From NCBI GenBank assembly GCA_000470535.1, contig CBRG010000144.1, positions 1 to 37,087 of the forward strand: DNA of 37,087 nt, in the 5' to 3' direction. Made by a program: the position numbers and the translations under genes. The notes beneath the pieces are model-generated. The model was given only the letters and a program-made list of their open reading frames with translations, searched no databases and was not told where the DNA came from. The stretch's first letter is position 1. The number at the start of each line of letters is the position of its first letter. Below, one piece after another: positions 16,688 through 25,107 of the stretch. Source of the stretch: Streptomyces sp. AW19M42. Lineage in GTDB: Bacteria; Actinomycetota; Actinomycetes; Streptomycetales; Streptomycetaceae.

Positions 16688-18094
16688 TCAGGAGGCGGCC
16701 TCCCACTTGGAGTTCTGCCTGTTGTAGAGGTACTCGGGCCGTCCCGCGATGCTGCTCGTACGGAACGGCTGGCCGCCGTCGTCGATGCGCAGGGTGCCCG
16801 TCTGACCGCCGCTGCTCCACTCCAGTTCCAGGTACCAGGTGACGTCGTGGCCCTCGACGTGCGCGTCCAGGTCGAAGACCTCCACGTCGTTGGAGGAGAC
16901 GCGGAACGGGAAGTCCTTCGCCGGGACCTTCCTGTCGCCCTGCTGCCCCGCCACGGGGGTGAGCGTGGGACGGCTGTTGTCCAGGCCGATGTCGAAGGAC
17001 TGGGGCGCGATCCCGCTCCCGCAGCCCTCGCCCATCGAGAACGCGGACCGCTTCAGGGGCGCGCTGCGGTTCAGCACCCGCACGTTCAGGTCCTTCAGGA
17101 CGACCGCCTGCTCCGAGGTGCCCTGCACGGTGAGTTCGAGCATCATCTGGCCGCCGTCCACCCCGCCCAGCGCGCGGGCCCAGCCACGGGTGTCCTGCGG
17201 TACGGGCGGCGGCGGCACGTTGGCGGCGGGCTCGTCCAGCAGGTAGTACTGCCCGCAGGGCTCTTCCCAGTTGTACGAGCTGATGGTGACGGTCGGCGGC
17301 CGACCCGTGGCGGCCTTCGGCTCGCTCCCCGCCGCGTGCGGGGCGGTCTTCGACGGTGCCGTGGACGGTGTGGCGGACCCGGTGGTCGCGGAAGGGCTCG
17401 GCTTCCGCGACGGGCTGGGTGACGTGGAGGCGCTCTCCGAAGCGCCGGACACGGCCTCCGCGTTCTTGTCGCCTCCGTGGCCCGCCGCGCCCGGGGCCGC
17501 GCCCACGGCGGCGCCCTCGCTCGATCCGGCGAGCTGGTTGGCGACGACAGCGGTGGGCACGGTGAGCGCGACAACGGCGGCCACCGCGAGCAGCACCCGC
17601 GTACGGGCGGACGCGCGGCGCCAGCGGTTGCCCGAGGCGGCGGCGGGCCCGGCCGCCAGATGCTCACGTTCCAGCTCGGAAGCCTGCGGAACGGGCGCCG
17701 GGGCAGGCACGGGTTCGGGTGCGGGCTCCGGATCCGCACCGGGCTCGGGATCGCCCTCGGCAGCCGAAGCCGAGTCCGGAACGGGAGCCGGAACAGGCGC
17801 AGACGGGGGCACAGACGCAGCCGCCCCGTTCTCCTGCTTTCCGCGTCGCCGCGCCGCCTCCGCGACGATCCACCGCCGGTGCAGTTCCACGAGTTCGTCC
17901 GACGTCGCCCCGCACAGCCGGGCCAGCCGCTCCACCGACCCGTACTCGTTGGGTACGGCGTCCCCGTTGCAGTACCGATGGAGCGTCGACGTGCTGACGT
18001 GCAGTTTCGCGGCAAGCACCCCGTAACTACGCCCCGAACGGTCCTTCAGTTCCTTGAGCAGGGCCGCGAAATCCTCGGCCTCCGGCGTCGCCAC
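16688..18094 (-). CDS. XRE-type regulator with transmembrane helix and extracytoplasmic C-terminal domain
   Basis: A 468-residue protein with an N-terminal helix-turn-helix (about 8-75: FAALLKELKDRSGRSYGVLA, then HVSTSTLHRYCNGDAVP). A Pro/Glu/Ala-rich linker (about 95-150) leads to one transmembrane helix (about 166-188, VLLAVAAVVALTVPTAVVA). A Ser/Thr/Pro-rich spacer (to about 275) leads to a predicted external domain with the paired cysteines of EEPCGQYYLL and GEGCGSG. The layout is that of a one-component membrane sensor: an outside ligand or surface signal could alter DNA binding. GTG at 18094 has AGGAGGGGG upstream. Palindromes at 18123-18147 in its promoter could be autoregulatory. Confidence 0.85.
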   Translation of the reverse strand: MATPEAEDFAALLKELKDRSGRSYGVLAAKLHVSTSTLHRYCNGDAVPNEYGSVERLARLCGATSDELVELHRRWIVAEAARRRGKQENGAAASVPPSAPVPAPVPDSASAAEGDPEPGADPEPAPEPVPAPAPVPQASELEREHLAAGPAAASGNRWRRASARTRVLLAVAAVVALTVPTAVVANQLAGSSEGAAVGAAPGAAGHGGDKNAEAVSGASESASTSPSPSRKPSPSATTGSATPSTAPSKTAPHAAGSEPKAATGRPPTVTISSYNWEEPCGQYYLLDEPAANVPPPPVPQDTRGWARALGGVDGGQMMLELTVQGTSEQAVVLKDLNVRVLNRSAPLKRSAFSMGEGCGSGIAPQSFDIGLDNSRPTLTPVAGQQGDRKVPAKDFPFRVSSNDVEVFDLDAHVEGHDVTWYLELEWSSGGQTGTLRIDDGGQPFRTSSIAGRPEYLYNRQNSKWEAAS

Positions 18095-18122
18095 TGCAGC
18101 GTTCCCCCTCCTGGTTCGTCCC

Positions 18123-18147
18123 GGAACACCGTTCCAGGGACGTGGAA
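18123..18147. promoter_or_regulatory. Overlapping palindromes upstream of the membrane XRE gene
   Basis: GGAAC-ACC-GTTCC (18123-18135) overlaps TTCCA-GGGACG-TGGAA (18132-18147). They lie 29-53 bp before the regulator's start, and a further GTTCC occurs near 18173. This is a plausible operator for the XRE domain, shared with the divergent small ORF. Confidence 0.4.
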
Positions 18148-18268
18148 TCTGCCCAGGTCACAGTACGCGCAGGCGTTCCAGCATCCCCAATGGATCTGCA
18201 GGTGTTGCGGCCGGAATCCGCCGCCCCGCAGTCTGAGACCACACCGCAGAGACCACGGGGAACGAGCA

Positions 18269-18367
18269 ATGCGAACCCTCTTCCGCATCGAGCTCATCGA
18301 TGTCCTGGCCATCGGCGTGGTGATCGTGGCAGGCACGGTCGTCATGATCCTCATCCACCGCACCTGA
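18269..18367 (+). CDS. 32-residue single-pass membrane peptide
   Basis: A short frame reading MRTLFRIELIDVLAIGVV followed by IVAGTVVMILIHRT: a basic start, one hydrophobic helix (about 10-28) and a basic end, typical of a genuine small membrane protein. It lies divergent to the membrane XRE gene and 60 bp before the DUF4232 lipoprotein. A weak GGGGAACGAG precedes the ATG. No family is recognised; it could be a partner or regulator of either neighbour. Confidence 0.45.
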   Translation: MRTLFRIELIDVLAIGVVIVAGTVVMILIHRT

Positions 18368-18427
18368 CTCACCAGCGCTGTTCCACCAACGCTGATCCAG
18401 CACCTTTACTTCACGGGGAGTACCACC

Positions 18428-19180
18428 ATGCGCAGCAACCGCATCCGCACCACCGTCATCGCCGCCACCGCCCTCCTGGCCGCCCTCTCGCTCACCGCAT
18501 GCGGCGGTGACAACGACGGCACGAGCGACAACGGCAAGTCGGGAGCATCCGCCCCGGCGGCGAACAGCGCCGCGAAGCAGTCCCCGTCCCCTGACGCCGC
18601 GTCACAGAAGGACGGCACCGACGCCGACGCCGCTGCCAACAGCAGGACGGGCGGTACGCCGACCGGCACGCCGAACGACGCCGAGGCTGGCGCCGGGAAG
18701 ACCGACAACGGCTCCACCGGCTTCACGGACAAGCCGGGCAGCAGCTCCAAGGGCAAGTCGGACGCCTGCACCGGCGGCAACACCAAAACCAGCGTCAGCA
18801 AGGTGACCCGCCCCGTCAACCACCTGCTGCTCACCGTGACCAACACGGGCAGCACCACCTGCAACGCCTACTACGCACCCAAGCTCCGCTTCGACGACGC
18901 GCAGGCCGTCTTCCCGATCCTTGAGGACAGCCAGCCGCAGGCCGTCGTGACGCTCGACCCGGGCCAGTCCGCCTACGCCTCCATCGGCCTGACCGGCGAG
19001 CCCGGCGCCGGCCCGGCCCCGCGCAAGGCCACCCACCTCCAGGTCAACTTCGCCGGCCGCAGCCCCGAGGGCTCCACCGGCAGCCCGGCCGAGCTGAACC
19101 TCCCGGCCGACACCAACTGGGACGACAACGGCTTCGTCACCTACTGGCAGACCGAGATGGCCGACGCCCTCACCTACTGA
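18428..19180 (+). CDS. DUF4232-type lipoprotein
   Basis: A 250-residue secreted lipoprotein. The signal peptide (basic MRSNRIR, then a hydrophobic core) ends in the lipobox LTAC with C25 as the modified cysteine. A Ser/Thr/Gly/Asp-rich spacer runs from about 26 to 115. The C-terminal domain (about 116-245) has CTGGNTKTSVSKV, HLLLTVTNTGSTTCNAY and LDPGQSAYASI, as in DUF4232 proteins, with C116 and C143 likely forming a disulphide. Function is unknown; the family is thought to sit on the outer face of the membrane. GGGGAG precedes the ATG at 18428. A strong terminator follows at 19218-19271. Confidence 0.85.
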   Translation: MRSNRIRTTVIAATALLAALSLTACGGDNDGTSDNGKSGASAPAANSAAKQSPSPDAASQKDGTDADAAANSRTGGTPTGTPNDAEAGAGKTDNGSTGFTDKPGSSSKGKSDACTGGNTKTSVSKVTRPVNHLLLTVTNTGSTTCNAYYAPKLRFDDAQAVFPILEDSQPQAVVTLDPGQSAYASIGLTGEPGAGPAPRKATHLQVNFAGRSPEGSTGSPAELNLPADTNWDDNGFVTYWQTEMADALTY

Positions 19181-19217
19181 GCCCCCGATACTGGGCACCG
19201 TCACCGAGCACCGTCCG

Positions 19218-19271
19218 CCCCGCGCTCCCGGCCCGGCCGTCCCCGTTGACGGCCGGGCCGGGAGTGCGGGG
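19218..19271. terminator. Strong terminator after the DUF4232 lipoprotein gene
   Basis: 24-nt arms at 19218-19241 and 19248-19271 pair throughout except for one G-U, with a 6-nt loop. It lies 37 bp after the stop. There is no T-run, as usual in this genus. Confidence 0.85.
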
Positions 19272-19295
19272 CCGTCAACGGGGAAGCCACACACC

Positions 19296-19826
19296 ATGGA
19301 CCGGACAGAGAGCCTCATCGACCAGTTCCGCGCGGAACCCCCCGAGAGCGACCGGAGACGCGAAATCGTCGCGGGGATAGGCGGCATACTCGCGGACCGG
19401 CCCGACCACCCGGCGGCCCTGACGTTCCTCGCCTCTGTGACCGAGGACACCGAGGAGTACGAGCTCGCCAGGATCGAGGCCGCGACCGCCCTGCGGCGGT
19501 GGCCGCCCACGGACGGCACCCACCGGCAGCGGGCTTCGCGCGCGCTGCTCGCCGTGATGCGCGGGCCCGACGAGGACCTGGTGCGGCAGTACGCGGCCAT
19601 GGCGCTCGGCCCCTACGCGGACGCCCCGGAGGTCCACGACGCCATGGCGGCCGCCGTCCTCACCGACGAGGACCAGCTCGTCCGGGACAACGCCCTGGCC
19701 GCGCTCAGCCACGCGGGCCCGAGCGAGGGCCGGGCCGAGGTGCTGCACCGGCTGGCCGACGACCGGACGCTGGGCCGGGAGGCCACCCGTATCCTCACGG
19801 CCTGGGGCGGCGAACCGGCGCTCTGA
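19296..19826 (+). CDS. HEAT-repeat-like hypothetical protein
   Basis: A 176-residue, alanine-rich, wholly helical protein. Repeated units such as EDLVRQYAAMALGPYADAP and DQLVRDNALAALSHAGPSEG, about 30-35 residues apart, have the pattern of HEAT/armadillo-type repeats, used as protein-binding scaffolds. No catalytic motif, membrane helix or signal peptide is present. It is preceded by a strong terminator and converges on hemB with a 23-bp gap, so it is probably transcribed alone. The ribosome binding site (GGGGAAG) is rather far from the ATG. Function unknown. Confidence 0.65.
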   Translation: MDRTESLIDQFRAEPPESDRRREIVAGIGGILADRPDHPAALTFLASVTEDTEEYELARIEAATALRRWPPTDGTHRQRASRALLAVMRGPDEDLVRQYAAMALGPYADAPEVHDAMAAAVLTDEDQLVRDNALAALSHAGPSEGRAEVLHRLADDRTLGREATRILTAWGGEPAL

Positions 19827-19849
19827 GGCCCCGCCGGGTCCCGGAACCG

Positions 19850-20848
19850 TCAGGCGCGCCCCAGCCGCTGCGCGACCTCCGTCGCCCAGTACGTCAGGAT
19901 CATCTGCGCGCCCGCGCGCCGGATCCCGGTCAGGCTCTCCATGATCGCCGCGTCCCGGTCGATCCAGCCGCGCTCGGCGGCGGCCTCGATCATCGAGTAC
20001 TCGCCGCTGATCTGGTACGCGGCGACCGGCACGTCCACCGACTCCGCGACCTTCGCCAGGACGTCCAGGTACGGTCCGGCCGGCTTGACCATGACCATGT
20101 CCGCGCCCTCGGCGAGGTCGAGCGCCAGCTCGCGCATCGACTCGCGGGCGTTGGCCGGGTCCTGCTGGTACGTCTTGCGGTCTCCCTGGAGCGAGGAGCC
20201 GACGGCCTCGCGGAACGGGCCGTAGAAGGCGGAGGAGTACTTCACCGTGTACGCGAGGATCGACACGTCCTCGTGGCCGGTCTGGTCCAGCGCGTCGCGG
20301 ACCACGCCGACCTGGCCGTCCATCATGCCGCTGGGACCCACCACATGGGCGCCCGCGTCGGCCTGGACCTGGGCCATCTCCGCGTACCGCTCCAGCGTCG
20401 CGTCGTTGTCGATCCGGCCGTCCTCGGTCAGCACCCCGCAGTGGCCGTGGTCGGTGTACTCGTCCAGGCAGAGGTCGGACATGACGACGAGATCGTCACC
20501 GACCTCCTCGCGGACCGCGCGCAGACCGGCCTGGAGGATGCCGTCCGGGTCGGTGCCCGCCGTGCCCCGGGCGTCCTTCTTCTCGTCCAGCGGCACACCG
20601 AACAGCATGATCCCGGAGACGCCGGCCGAGACCGCGTCGACCGCGGCCTTCCGCAGGGTGTCCAGGGTGTGCTGACGCACACCGGGCATGGCCGAGATGG
20701 CGACCGGGGCGTCGATGCCCTCGCGCACGAACGCGGGCAGGATCAGGTTCGCCGGGTCCAGCCGTGTCTCGGCGACCATCCGCCGCATCACGGGGGTCGT
20801 CCGCAGCCGTCGGGGGCGAGAGCCGGGGAAGTTTCCGTACACAGTCAT
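19850..20848 (-). CDS. hemB: Porphobilinogen synthase (5-aminolevulinate dehydratase)
   Basis: A 332-residue enzyme that condenses two 5-aminolevulinate molecules to porphobilinogen, the second common step of haem, cobalamin and sirohaem synthesis. The Schiff-base lysines are K203 (AYTVKYSS) and K255 ([10 protein letters not shown]). The metal loop [14 protein letters not shown] keeps C127 and C137 but has D129 where the E. coli zinc enzyme has its middle cysteine, so metal use may differ. The ATG at 20848 abuts GAAGG. A GTG two codons later (VYGNFPG) has better spacing, so the exact start is open. It is separated from hemD by a terminator and has its own transcription unit. Confidence 0.96.
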   Translation of the reverse strand: MTVYGNFPGSRPRRLRTTPVMRRMVAETRLDPANLILPAFVREGIDAPVAISAMPGVRQHTLDTLRKAAVDAVSAGVSGIMLFGVPLDEKKDARGTAGTDPDGILQAGLRAVREEVGDDLVVMSDLCLDEYTDHGHCGVLTEDGRIDNDATLERYAEMAQVQADAGAHVVGPSGMMDGQVGVVRDALDQTGHEDVSILAYTVKYSSAFYGPFREAVGSSLQGDRKTYQQDPANARESMRELALDLAEGADMVMVKPAGPYLDVLAKVAESVDVPVAAYQISGEYSMIEAAAERGWIDRDAAIMESLTGIRRAGAQMILTYWATEVAQRLGRA

Positions 20849-20907
20849 CCTTCGAGACTAGACCCGTACACATCACGCTCTTGCCGACACCTCTGCCGGA
20901 AAAACGG

Positions 20908-20948
20908 GCGGGGCCCGGCCGCTTCACGAAGAAGCGGCCGGGCCCCGC
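20908..20948. terminator. Terminator of the rex-hem operon
   Basis: Perfect 18-bp arms (20908-20925 and 20931-20948) flank a 5-nt loop ACGAA. It lies 15 bp after the hemD stop on the minus strand and about 60 bp before hemB, cleanly separating the two units. Confidence 0.9.
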
Positions 20949-20963
20949 ACCAGTTACGACGGA

Positions 20964-22631
20964 TCAGGTCGTCGTACGACGCCGCCGCGCGCCCGGACGC
21001 CGCTCGCTCGGCCGCGTCACCGGGTCACCGGCCTCCTTGGCCGCGTCCCGGCGCTGCGCGCCGAAGGCCGCGAGGGCCTCGGCCAGCTTGTGCACCGAGG
21101 GCTCAGGGGACAGGACGTCCACGCGCAGACCGTGCTCCTCGGCGGTCTTCGCCGTGGCCGGGCCGATACACGCGATGACGGTCACGTTGTGCGGCTTGCC
21201 GGCGATGCCGACCAGGTTGCGCACCGTCGAGGACGAGGTGAAGAGCACCGCGTCGAAGCCGCCGCCCTTGATGGCCTCACGGGTGTCGGCGGGCGGCGGC
21301 GAGGCGCGGACCGTGCGGTACGCGGTGACGTCGTCGACCTCCCAGCCCAGCTCGATGAGACCGGCCACCAGCGTCTCGGTGGCGATGTCGGCACGCGGCA
21401 GGAACACCCGGTCGATCGGGTCGAAGACCGGGTCGTACGGCGGCCAGTCCTCCAGCAGCCCGGCGGCGGACTGCTCACCGGAGGGCACCAGGTCCGGCTT
21501 CACACCGAAGTCGACGAGCGCGGCGGCGGTCTGCTCACCGACGGCCGCGACCTTGATCCCGGCGAAGGCACGGGCGTCGAGCCCGTACTCCTCGAACTTC
21601 TCCCGGACCGCCTTCACGGCGTTGACACTGGTGAACGCGATCCACTCGTAGCGGCCGGTGACCAGGCCCTTGACCGCGCGCTCCATCTGCTGGGGCGTAC
21701 GCGGCGGCTCGACGGCGATCGTCGGGACCTCGTGCGGCACCGCGCCGTACGAACGCAACTGGTCGGAGAGCGACGCCGCCTGCTCCTTCGTACGCGGCAC
21801 GAGCACCTTCCAGCCGAACATCGGCTTGGACTCGAACCACGCGAGCTGGTCGCGCTGGGCGGCGGAGCTGCGTTCCCCGACCACGGCTATGACGGGCCGG
21901 TGCCCCTCCGGCGACGGAAGGACCTTGGCCTGCTTGAACAGCTGGGCGATGGTGCCCAGCGTCGCCGTCCAGGTGCGCTGCCGGGTCGTGGTGCCGCCGA
22001 CCGTCACCGTCAGCGGGGTGTCGGGCTTGCGGCCCGCGGAGACCAGCTCACCGGCGGCCGCGGCCACCGCGTCGAGCGTCGTCGAGATGACGCACGTGGC
22101 ATCGCTCGCGCCGACCTCGCTCCAGCAGCGGTCGGAGGCGGTACGGGCGTCGACGAACCGGACGTCCGCGCCCTGCGCGTCACGCAGCGGCACCCCGGCG
22201 TACGCGGGCACCCCCACGACGTTGGCGACACCCGGCACGACCTCGAAGGGAATCCCGGCGGCGGCGCAGGCCAGCATCTCGCCGCCCGCGTTCCCGTCCA
22301 GGCCGGGGTCACCGGCGACGGCACGGACGACCCGCCTGCCGCCCTTCGCGGCCTCCATGACAAGATTGGCCGCATCCCTGAGAACGGGTACCCCGACGGC
22401 TGTTGACTGCGCGTCAACAACCGTCAGCTCAGGCGTGCTTACGCCTGCGCGCGCATGGCAGCGGACGACGCCGAGAACGTCCGGCTCGGCGACAAGAACG
22501 TCCGCGCTCGCAAGCGCCTCGACGGCGCGCAGAGTCAGCAGTCCCGGATCGCCGGGACCGGCGCCGAGGAAGGTGACGTGCCCTGCGGACAGGACAGGAA
22601 GATCGGATGCGGCGGGGCCGGTGGGGCTCAA
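20964..22631 (-). CDS. hemD: Bifunctional uroporphyrinogen-III C-methyltransferase-like / uroporphyrinogen-III synthase
   Basis: A 555-residue fusion. The N-terminal part (about 15-250) has the SUMT/CobA fold (VTFLGAGPGDPGLLTLRAVEAL, then PGVANVVGVPAYAGVPLRD). The C-terminal part (about 270-520) is uroporphyrinogen-III synthase (WKVLVPRTKEQAASLSDQLR, WIAFTSVNAVKAV, VAAVGEQTAAAL, DAVLFTSSSTVRNLVG, IACIGPATAKTAEEHGL). The synthase cyclises hydroxymethylbilane with inversion of ring D. The methyltransferase half departs from the usual substrate loops: GDPGLDGNAGGE replaces GDPFVFGRGGEE, and PGVANVVG replaces the PGITSAxA type. The start is TTG at 22631, overlapping the hemC stop (TTGA), which implies coupled translation. 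Confidence 0.92.
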   Translation of the reverse strand: MSPTGPAASDLPVLSAGHVTFLGAGPGDPGLLTLRAVEALASADVLVAEPDVLGVVRCHARAGVSTPELTVVDAQSTAVGVPVLRDAANLVMEAAKGGRRVVRAVAGDPGLDGNAGGEMLACAAAGIPFEVVPGVANVVGVPAYAGVPLRDAQGADVRFVDARTASDRCWSEVGASDATCVISTTLDAVAAAAGELVSAGRKPDTPLTVTVGGTTTRQRTWTATLGTIAQLFKQAKVLPSPEGHRPVIAVVGERSSAAQRDQLAWFESKPMFGWKVLVPRTKEQAASLSDQLRSYGAVPHEVPTIAVEPPRTPQQMERAVKGLVTGRYEWIAFTSVNAVKAVREKFEEYGLDARAFAGIKVAAVGEQTAAALVDFGVKPDLVPSGEQSAAGLLEDWPPYDPVFDPIDRVFLPRADIATETLVAGLIELGWEVDDVTAYRTVRASPPPADTREAIKGGGFDAVLFTSSSTVRNLVGIAGKPHNVTVIACIGPATAKTAEEHGLRVDVLSPEPSVHKLAEALAAFGAQRRDAAKEAGDPVTRPSERRPGARRRRTTT

Positions 22632-23614
22632 AGTGCTCGCTCCCCCATAAGACCGGCCGCACCCTTGGCGAGCATCTCGGCCGCGAGTTCGCGACCGAGG
22701 GCCGCCGCGTCGTCGTGCGACGTGGGGACGGGACCGGTGGTGGACAGCTGTACCAGCGAGGAACCGTCGGTGGACCCGACGACTCCGCGCAGGCGCAGTT
22801 CGTTGACAGCCTGACCGTCGGCCAGGAGGTCGGCCAGCGCACCCACGGGTGCGGAGCAGCCGGCCTCCAGGGCGGCGAGCAGGGCACGCTCGGCAGTCAC
22901 GGCGGCCCGGGTGTACAGGTCGTCGAGCTCCGCGAGCGCGGCGGCGAGGTCCGTGCTGCTGACAGCACATTCGATCGCCAGTGCTCCCTGGCCGGGAGCG
23001 GGCAGAACGGTGTCGACCGACAGGAAGTCGGTCACCTCACCGGTCCGGCCGAGACGGCTGAGTCCGGCCGCGGCGAGTACCACCGCGTCCAGTTCACCGC
23101 TTCGTACAAAACCAATGCGCGTATCGACGTTGCCGCGGATCGGCACGGTCTCTACGTCGAGGCCGTGACTGCGGGCGTACGCGTTGAGCTGCGCCATGCG
23201 GCGCGGCGAGCCGGTGCCGATCCGGGAACCGGGCGGCAGCTGCCCGAAGGTCAGCCCGTCCCGCGCCACCAGCACGTCACGCGGGTCCTCGCGCTCCGGC
23301 ACCGCGGCCAGCACGAGCCCCTCGGGCTGCGCGGTCGGCAGGTCCTTCAGCGAGTGGACGGCGAAGTCCACGTCACCGCGGAGCAGCGCCTCGCGCAGCG
23401 CGGCGACGAACACGCCGGTCCCGCCGATCTGCGACAGCTGCTCCTTGGAGGTGTCCCCGTACGTGGTGATCTCGACGAGCTCGACGGCCCGCCCGGTCAC
23501 CTCGCTGACCGCGTCGGCCACCAGGCCGGACTGCGCCATGGCCAGCTTGCTGCGCCGGGTCCCCAGCCGCAGCGGCTGGCTGGCCCCCGCGCCCGGGGGT
23601 GAGTTGTCGGTCAT
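22628..23614 (-). CDS. hemC: Hydroxymethylbilane synthase (porphobilinogen deaminase)
   Basis: A 328-residue enzyme that polymerises four porphobilinogens into hydroxymethylbilane. Motifs: LRLGTRRSKLAMAQSG, the active-site aspartate D83 in DFAVHSLKDLP, IGTGSPRR, and C253 in LEAGCSAPVGAL, which carries the dipyrromethane cofactor. The length is usual. ATG 23614 overlaps the hemA stop by four bases (ATGA) and the stop overlaps the hemD TTG, so the three genes form a translationally coupled set under the rex promoter. Confidence 0.97.
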   Translation of the reverse strand: MTDNSPPGAGASQPLRLGTRRSKLAMAQSGLVADAVSEVTGRAVELVEITTYGDTSKEQLSQIGGTGVFVAALREALLRGDVDFAVHSLKDLPTAQPEGLVLAAVPEREDPRDVLVARDGLTFGQLPPGSRIGTGSPRRMAQLNAYARSHGLDVETVPIRGNVDTRIGFVRSGELDAVVLAAAGLSRLGRTGEVTDFLSVDTVLPAPGQGALAIECAVSSTDLAAALAELDDLYTRAAVTAERALLAALEAGCSAPVGALADLLADGQAVNELRLRGVVGSTDGSSLVQLSTTGPVPTSHDDAAALGRELAAEMLAKGAAGLMGERAL

Positions 23615-25107
23615 GACCGCCCTCGATTCGGGTCGTTCAGGTCTGCCCGGGAGACGGCCGCGACCGTCTGCGGGTCGAGGTCGAAGAGTTCCCGCAGCGC
23701 ATCGGCGTACCCGGCGCCGCCGGGCTCGCTGGCGAGCTGCTTGACCCGCACGGTGGGCGCGTGCAGGAGCTTGTCGACGACGCGGCGCACGGTCTGCGAG
23801 ATCTCGGCGCGCTGCTTCTCGTCCAGGTCGGGGAGGCGCCCGTCCAGCCGTGCGATCTCGCCCGCGACCACTCCGGCGGCCATCGTGCGCAGGGCGACGA
23901 CGGTGGGAGTGATGTGGGCGGCGCGCTGGGCGGCACCGAAGGCGGCGACCTCGTCGGCGACGATGGTGCGCACCTGGTCCACATCGGCGGCCATCGGGGC
24001 GTCCGCGGACGCCTCGGCGAGCGACTCGATGTCGACGAGGCGCACACCGTCGAGGCGCGCGGCGTCCCCGTCGATGTCGCGGGGCATCGCCAAGTCCAGC
24101 AGGGCGAGCCGGACCGGTCCGGTGGACTGGGCGGGCACGGTGACCCGGCGGACGGCCTGCGCCTGCGCGGTCGCGGTGGCGGAACCGTTCTCCACCCACG
24201 CGGCGTGCTGGTCCAGCTCGACGGGCGGCGCGGCGGCGGGCTCGGCGGGCGCCTCCTGCGGGGCGAAGTCCAGCCCGAGCGCACCGGCGACGGCCTCCGC
24301 GCTCAGCACCAGACCGGTCGCGCCGGTGCAGGAGACGACGACATCGGCACGTGTCAGTTCGTCGGAGACCGCGGCCATCTCCACCGCGTGGGTGGCGACC
24401 GAGGCGCCGCCGGCCTGGCTGAGGATCTCCACCAGCCGGTCGGCCCGGGCCCGGGTGCGGTTGGCGACGACGATCTCCGCGACACCGGTACGGGCCAGGG
24501 TGGCCGCGGCCAGCGAGGACATCGAGCCCGCGCCGATCACCAAGGCGCGCTTGCCCTTGGCCCAGGCGGCGGGGTCGCTGCCCTCGGCGAGCTGTTCCAG
24601 GCCGAAGGTGACGAGCGACTGCCCGGCCCGGTCGATCCCGGTCTCGCTGTGGGCGCGCTTGCCGACCCGCAGGGCCTGCTGGAAGAGGTCGTTCAGCAGC
24701 CGTCCGGCGGTGTGCAGTTCCTGCCCCAGCGCCAGCGCGTCCTTGATCTGGCCGAGGATCTGGCCCTCGCCCACGACCATCGAGTCCAGTCCGCAGGCCA
24801 CCGAGAAGAGGTGGTGGACGGCCCGGTCCTCGTAGTGCACATAAAGATACGGAGTGAGCTCGTCCAGACCGACGCCGCTGTGCTGGGCGAGCAGGGTGGA
24901 CAGCTCGGCGACGCCCGCGTGGAACTTGTCCACGTCGGCGTACAGCTCGATGCGGTTGCAGGTGGCCAGCACGGCGGCCTCGGTCGCGGGCTCCGCGGCA
25001 AGGATGTCCTGGCCCAGCTTGACCTGGGCGTCGGCGGCCAGCGAGGCCCGCTCCAGCACGGAGACGGGGGCGCTGCGGTGGCTCAGCCCTACGACGAGGA
25101 GACTCAT
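23611..25107 (-). CDS. hemA: Glutamyl-tRNA reductase
   Basis: A 498-residue enzyme that reduces glutamyl-tRNA(Glu) with NADPH to glutamate-1-semialdehyde, committing carbon to tetrapyrroles. The catalytic cysteine is C50 in ATCNRIELYA. GLDSMVVGEGQILGQIK is conserved, and the NADPH loop is GAGSMS (192-197). It is about 80 residues longer than the E. coli enzyme. Much of the excess is an Ala/Pro-rich insertion (about 283-328, APAEPAAAPP and surroundings) within the NADPH-domain region. The ATG overlaps the rex stop (ATGA), coupling haem synthesis to the redox sensor. Confidence 0.97.
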   Translation of the reverse strand: MSLLVVGLSHRSAPVSVLERASLAADAQVKLGQDILAAEPATEAAVLATCNRIELYADVDKFHAGVAELSTLLAQHSGVGLDELTPYLYVHYEDRAVHHLFSVACGLDSMVVGEGQILGQIKDALALGQELHTAGRLLNDLFQQALRVGKRAHSETGIDRAGQSLVTFGLEQLAEGSDPAAWAKGKRALVIGAGSMSSLAAATLARTGVAEIVVANRTRARADRLVEILSQAGGASVATHAVEMAAVSDELTRADVVVSCTGATGLVLSAEAVAGALGLDFAPQEAPAEPAAAPPVELDQHAAWVENGSATATAQAQAVRRVTVPAQSTGPVRLALLDLAMPRDIDGDAARLDGVRLVDIESLAEASADAPMAADVDQVRTIVADEVAAFGAAQRAAHITPTVVALRTMAAGVVAGEIARLDGRLPDLDEKQRAEISQTVRRVVDKLLHAPTVRVKQLASEPGGAGYADALRELFDLDPQTVAAVSRADLNDPNRGRS

